Positions 61,106 through 64,000 of a DNA stretch of 64,000 nucleotides are shown here, one piece after another (position 1 is the first letter of the stretch; each line of letters opens with the position of its first letter). The stretch covers positions 1-64,000 of the forward strand of contig NZ_FYDX01000020.1 of assembly GCF_900187455.1 (NCBI RefSeq), written 5' to 3'. The DNA comes from Pseudomonas sp. Irchel 3E13 (GTDB taxonomy: Bacteria; Pseudomonadota; Gammaproteobacteria; Pseudomonadales; Pseudomonadaceae). The notes below the pieces were generated by a model. The model had not been told where the DNA came from and searched no databases. It was given only the letters and a program-made list of their open reading frames with translations. The translations under genes were made by a program, and so were the position numbers.

Positions 61106-61635
61106 ACCACATCGTCCTCATCGCCGCCATCGGACTGCTGTCCACGACCAGCGTCCTCGCCCAGACCGCCGCCGCGCCGCTGATCGTGGTCGAAGACCGT
61201 GGCGGCGCGTCCGCGCTGCCGTACTACCAGTCGTTGAATCCTCAGCCGGACCAGGCCACGCCGCCGGCCCCGATGCCAGCCCCGCGCGTGGGCAACGCGG
61301 CCGACGCCGAGGCCGCGATGCTGCCGGTGCGCTCGACGCAACTGTCGCCGGGCGACGTGCAGCGCCGCGTCATCCGGGCGCCGGGCCTGACGCCGCTGTT
61401 CCTGATCGGCGACGACGAGCGGTCGCGTGCCTGGCTGCGGCAGCGGCAGGCGGCGCTGCGCGAGCTGCAGGCCGTGGGCCTGGTGGTCAACGTGGAGTCG
61501 ATGGCCGCGCTGACGGCGCTGCGCAGGCTTGCTCCCGGCCTGACCCTCTCGCCGGCCTCCGGCGACGACCTGGCCCAGCGCCTGGGCCTGCGCCACTACC
61601 CGGTGCTCATCACGTCCACCGGCATCGAGCAGTAG
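61102..61635 (+). CDS. ICE protein TIGR03765 (PFL_4695) family
   Basis: The protein has 177 residues with a signal peptide ending VLAQ. The mature part has IVVEDRGGASALPYYQSLNP, and a C-terminal domain with PGLTPLFLIGDDERSRAWL and LRHYPVLITSTGIEQ, typical of TIGR03765. It overlaps the preceding frame by four bases and ends eight bases before traD, the usual position. Confidence 0.8.
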   Translation: MNHIVLIAAIGLLSTTSVLAQTAAAPLIVVEDRGGASALPYYQSLNPQPDQATPPAPMPAPRVGNAADAEAAMLPVRSTQLSPGDVQRRVIRAPGLTPLFLIGDDERSRAWLRQRQAALRELQAVGLVVNVESMAALTALRRLAPGLTLSPASGDDLAQRLGLRHYPVLITSTGIEQ

Positions 61636-61643
61636 GTGCGCAA

Positions 61644-63800
61644 ATGGCCCAACCGCATGCGGTCGAGGTGCTGCTGCGGCCAGCGGTGGAGCTTTACACC
61701 GTGGCGGTTTGCGCCGGCGCCGCGATTCTGTGCTTGGTGGCACCGTGGTCGCTCGCGCTGAACCCGCTGCTCGGCCTGGGCTCGGCGCTGGCCTTCCTGA
61801 CCTTCGGCGCGATTCGCCTGCGCGATGCCTGGGCGATCCTGCGCCATCGCCGCAACATCCGCCGCCTGCCGCGCTACGTGATGACCAGCCGCGACGTGCC
61901 GGTGAGTCAGCAACGGCTGTTCGTCGGCCGGGGCTTTCGCTGGGAGCAGCGGCACACGCACCGGCTGATGCAGACCTACCGGCCGGAGTTCCGCCGCTAC
62001 GTCGAGCCGATGGCGATCTACCGGGCCGCCCGGCGGCTGGAGGAGCGGCTTGAGTTCGCGCCGTTTCCACTCTCGAAGCTTGCGCGGGTCCTGGCTTGGG
62101 ACAGTCCTTTCAATCCGGCACGGCCGCTGCCGCCGGTCGGCGGACTGCCGCGCCTGCATGGCATCGAGCCGCACGAGGTCGACGTCACCCTGCCGCTGGG
62201 CGAGCGCGTCGGCCACAGCCTGGTGCTGGGCACCACGCGCGTGGGCAAGACGCGGCTGGCCGAGTTGTTCATCACCCAGGACATCCGCCGCAAGGTCCGC
62301 GGCGAGCACGAGGTGGTGATCGTCTTCGACCCCAAGGGCGATGCGGACCTGTTGAAGCGCATGTACGTCGAGGCCAAGCGCGCCGGGCGCGAAGGCGAGT
62401 TCTACGTCTTTCATCTGGGCTGGCCGGACATCTCGGCGCGCTACAACGCCGTGGGCCGGTTCGGGCGGATCTCCGAGGTGGCCACGCGCATCGCCGGACA
62501 GCTCTCGGGCGAAGGCAACAGCGCCGCGTTCCGCGAATTCGCCTGGCGCTTCGTCAACATCATCGCGCGCGCCCTGGTCGAGCTGGGGCAGCGGCCGGAC
62601 TATCTGCTGATCCAGCGCCACGTCATCAACATCGACGCGCTGTTCATCGAGTACGCCCAGCACTACTTCGCCAGGAACGAGCCGAAGGCCTGGGAGGTCA
62701 TCGTCCAGCTCGAAGCGAAGCTGAACGACAAGAACATCCCGCGCAACATGATCGGGCGCGAGAAGCGCGTGGTGGCCCTCGAACAGTACCTGTCCCAGGT
62801 GCGCGTCTATGACCCCGTGCTCGACGGCCTGCGCAGCGCCGTGCGCTACGACCGGACGTACTTCGACAAGATCGTCGCCTCGCTGCTGCCGCTGCTGGAG
62901 AAGCTCACCACCGGCAAGATCGCGCAACTGCTGGCGCCGAACTATTCCGACCTGTCCGACCCGCGGCCGATCTTCGACTGGATGCAGGTCATCCGCAAAC
63001 GCGCGGTGGTCTACGTGGGGCTGGACGCGCTGTCCGACGCCGAAGTCGCGGCGGCGGTGGGCAACTCGATGTTCAGCGACCTGGTCTCGGTCGCCGGCCA
63101 TATCTACAAGTTCGGCATCGACGACGGGCTGCCCGGCGCCGCCGCGGGCGCCAGGATTCCGATCAACGTCCACGCCGACGAATTCAATGAACTCATGGGC
63201 GACGAGTTCATCCCGATGGTCAACAAGGGCGGCGGTGCCGGCGTGCAGGTGACGGCCTACACGCAGACCCTGAGCGACATCGAGGCGCGCATCGGCAACC
63301 GTGCCAAGGCCGGCCAGGTGGTCGGCAACTTCAACAATCTGTTCATGCTGCGCGTGCGCGAGACCGCCACCGCCGAGCTGCTGACGCGACAACTGCCCAA
63401 GGTCGAGGTGTACGCCACGGCACTGATGAGCGGCGCCACCGACAGCTCCGACCCGCGCGGCAATACCGCGTTCACGTCCAACACCCAGGACCGCATCAGC
63501 AGCAACAGCGTGCCGCTGATCGAGCCGGCGCATGTGGTGGCGCTGCCCAAGGGGCAGTGCTTCGCGCTGAGCGAGGGCGGCAACCTCTGGAAAGTCCGCA
63601 TGCCGCTGCCCGCTCCCGACCCCGACGAAGCCATGCCGAAGGACCTGCAGGAGCTGGCCGGCTACATGCGTCAGCACTACGTCGAGGCGGGAGATTGGTG
63701 GGAGAACCAGGGCATCCCCGGCCTGCAGGACGAGGCGCTGCCCGACGACCTGCTGGACGACTTCAGGCAGATGGCCGCCGCTGAAGAGGAAGGAGCATGA
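61644..63800 (+). CDS. traD: Conjugative coupling factor TraD (PFGI-1 class)
   Basis: The product is a VirD4-type coupling ATPase of 718 residues. Two N-terminal membrane helices lie within the first 65 residues. Walker A is LGTTRVGKTRLAE (near 195) and Walker B VIVFDPKGD (near 225). Later conserved parts include YVGLDALSD and NVHADEFNELMGDEFIP. It links the relaxosome to the type IV secretion channel at the inner membrane. Its stop overlaps the next ATG. The gene appears intact and GC-rich, like the rest of this block. Confidence 0.9.
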   Translation: MAQPHAVEVLLRPAVELYTVAVCAGAAILCLVAPWSLALNPLLGLGSALAFLTFGAIRLRDAWAILRHRRNIRRLPRYVMTSRDVPVSQQRLFVGRGFRWEQRHTHRLMQTYRPEFRRYVEPMAIYRAARRLEERLEFAPFPLSKLARVLAWDSPFNPARPLPPVGGLPRLHGIEPHEVDVTLPLGERVGHSLVLGTTRVGKTRLAELFITQDIRRKVRGEHEVVIVFDPKGDADLLKRMYVEAKRAGREGEFYVFHLGWPDISARYNAVGRFGRISEVATRIAGQLSGEGNSAAFREFAWRFVNIIARALVELGQRPDYLLIQRHVINIDALFIEYAQHYFARNEPKAWEVIVQLEAKLNDKNIPRNMIGREKRVVALEQYLSQVRVYDPVLDGLRSAVRYDRTYFDKIVASLLPLLEKLTTGKIAQLLAPNYSDLSDPRPIFDWMQVIRKRAVVYVGLDALSDAEVAAAVGNSMFSDLVSVAGHIYKFGIDDGLPGAAAGARIPINVHADEFNELMGDEFIPMVNKGGGAGVQVTAYTQTLSDIEARIGNRAKAGQVVGNFNNLFMLRVRETATAELLTRQLPKVEVYATALMSGATDSSDPRGNTAFTSNTQDRISSNSVPLIEPAHVVALPKGQCFALSEGGNLWKVRMPLPAPDPDEAMPKDLQELAGYMRQHYVEAGDWWENQGIPGLQDEALPDDLLDDFRQMAAAEEEGA

Positions 63801-64000
63801 GCGATCCGGCCGTCGCGGCCCAGCGCCAGCAGCAAAGACAGCAAGGCCTGATCGCCGGCCTGGTCACGCTGCCGTTCCGCTTCTTCGGCGTGCTGTGCGG
63901 CGCGCTGCTGCTGTGCATCCTGATCGAATGCGTCGGCATGCACTTCTTCTGGCCCGAGCAGGGCTGGCGCCACGCGCAGGGTATGCTGCACTACGAGCTC
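63797..64000 (+). CDS. ICE membrane protein TIGR03747 family, partial
   Basis: The ATG at 63797 overlaps the traD stop. The 68 codons seen encode a polar start (MSDPAVAAQRQQQRQQGL) and a membrane helix (FFGVLCGALLLCILIECVG), then FWPEQGWRHAQGML, as in TIGR03747 proteins that follow traD. The gene runs out of the window. In the standard order the RAQPRD gene comes next. Confidence 0.8.
   Translation, partial: MSDPAVAAQRQQQRQQGLIAGLVTLPFRFFGVLCGALLLCILIECVGMHFFWPEQGWRHAQGMLHYEL

Noticed and set aside
61021..62070. Second long minus-strand frame opposite TIGR03765 and traD
   Set aside because: Same cause: GC-rich antisense frame rich in Arg, Ala and Ser repeats, no binding site.
61596..63677. 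Very long open frame (nearly 700 codons) on the minus strand
   Set aside because: It lies opposite to traD, is created by the high third-position GC of that gene, and its translation is low-complexity (many His, Arg, Gln and Val) without domains.
1..64000. CRISPR array or Cas genes for the TniQ system
   Set aside because: I looked for regularly spaced repeats and Cas motifs and found none; the only regular array is the three-copy operator-like repeat at 7336.

Overview
The window looks like an accessory region of a Pseudomonas (or close gammaproteobacterial) integrative and conjugative element (ICE) of the PFGI-1/PAGI class. This rests on three things: the conjugation genes at the right edge belong to the PFL_47xx/TIGR0374x-0376x families; the catabolic operon is the Pseudomonas TOL upper pathway; and the transposon genes match the Tn4651/Tn4652 type. 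No chromosomal housekeeping block, rRNA, tRNA or CRISPR array was seen. All calls come from reading sequence; no database search was run.

Layout. (1) About 0-20 kb is a defence-type island: an unknown two-gene unit with a PD-(D/E)xK-like domain (0.8-3.1 kb), a three-gene ABC-3C system (3.3-7.0 kb), an ImmA/IrrE peptidase (7.4 kb), a metallophosphoesterase (8.5 kb), a patchwork of small genes and decayed duplicate fragments (9.2-12.3 kb), a Gabija-like OLD nuclease plus UvrD helicase pair (12.6-16.8 kb), and a retron with a phosphoribosyltransferase/winged-helix partner (17.1-19.7 kb). (2) About 21-30 kb is a lower-GC Tn7/Tn5053-like module (TnsA-like, DDE transposase, AAA ATPase, TniQ) flanked by two proteins that resemble tyrosine recombinases but lack clear catalytic residues. 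(3) 30-34 kb holds a Kiwa-like pair and two further unknown, possibly defensive genes. (4) 33.8-43.6 kb holds Tn4651-type transposition and resolution genes (tnpS, resolution site, tnpT, tnpA, tnpC), a broken yqaA gene and a nickel/cobalt efflux locus (RcnR/RcnA-like). (5) 43.7-56.5 kb holds the complete TOL upper operon xylUWCMABN behind its sigma-54 promoter Pu, bracketed by an IS5-family element and decayed ISL3 and IS1380 transposases. (6) 56.6-64 kb holds ICE conjugation genes (RAQPRD protein to TraD), with an apparent duplication junction at about 60.78 kb that fuses a truncated TIGR03752 protein to the tail of a lytic transglycosylase.

How it works together. The xyl genes encode uptake (XylN) and stepwise oxidation of toluene or xylenes to benzoates (XylM/XylA monooxygenase, XylB, XylC). 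The regulators XylR/XylS and the meta-cleavage operon are not in the window, so they must lie elsewhere if the pathway is functional. The island combines a catabolic load, metal efflux, several anti-phage modules and conjugation genes. Several regulatory signals stand out: a canonical LexA box with a nearby terminator but no recognisable gene, four GTAC-N4-GTAC palindromes, three spaced operator-like repeats in front of the ImmA/IrrE gene, and a terminator-like hairpin inside the xyl operon between xylM and xylA.
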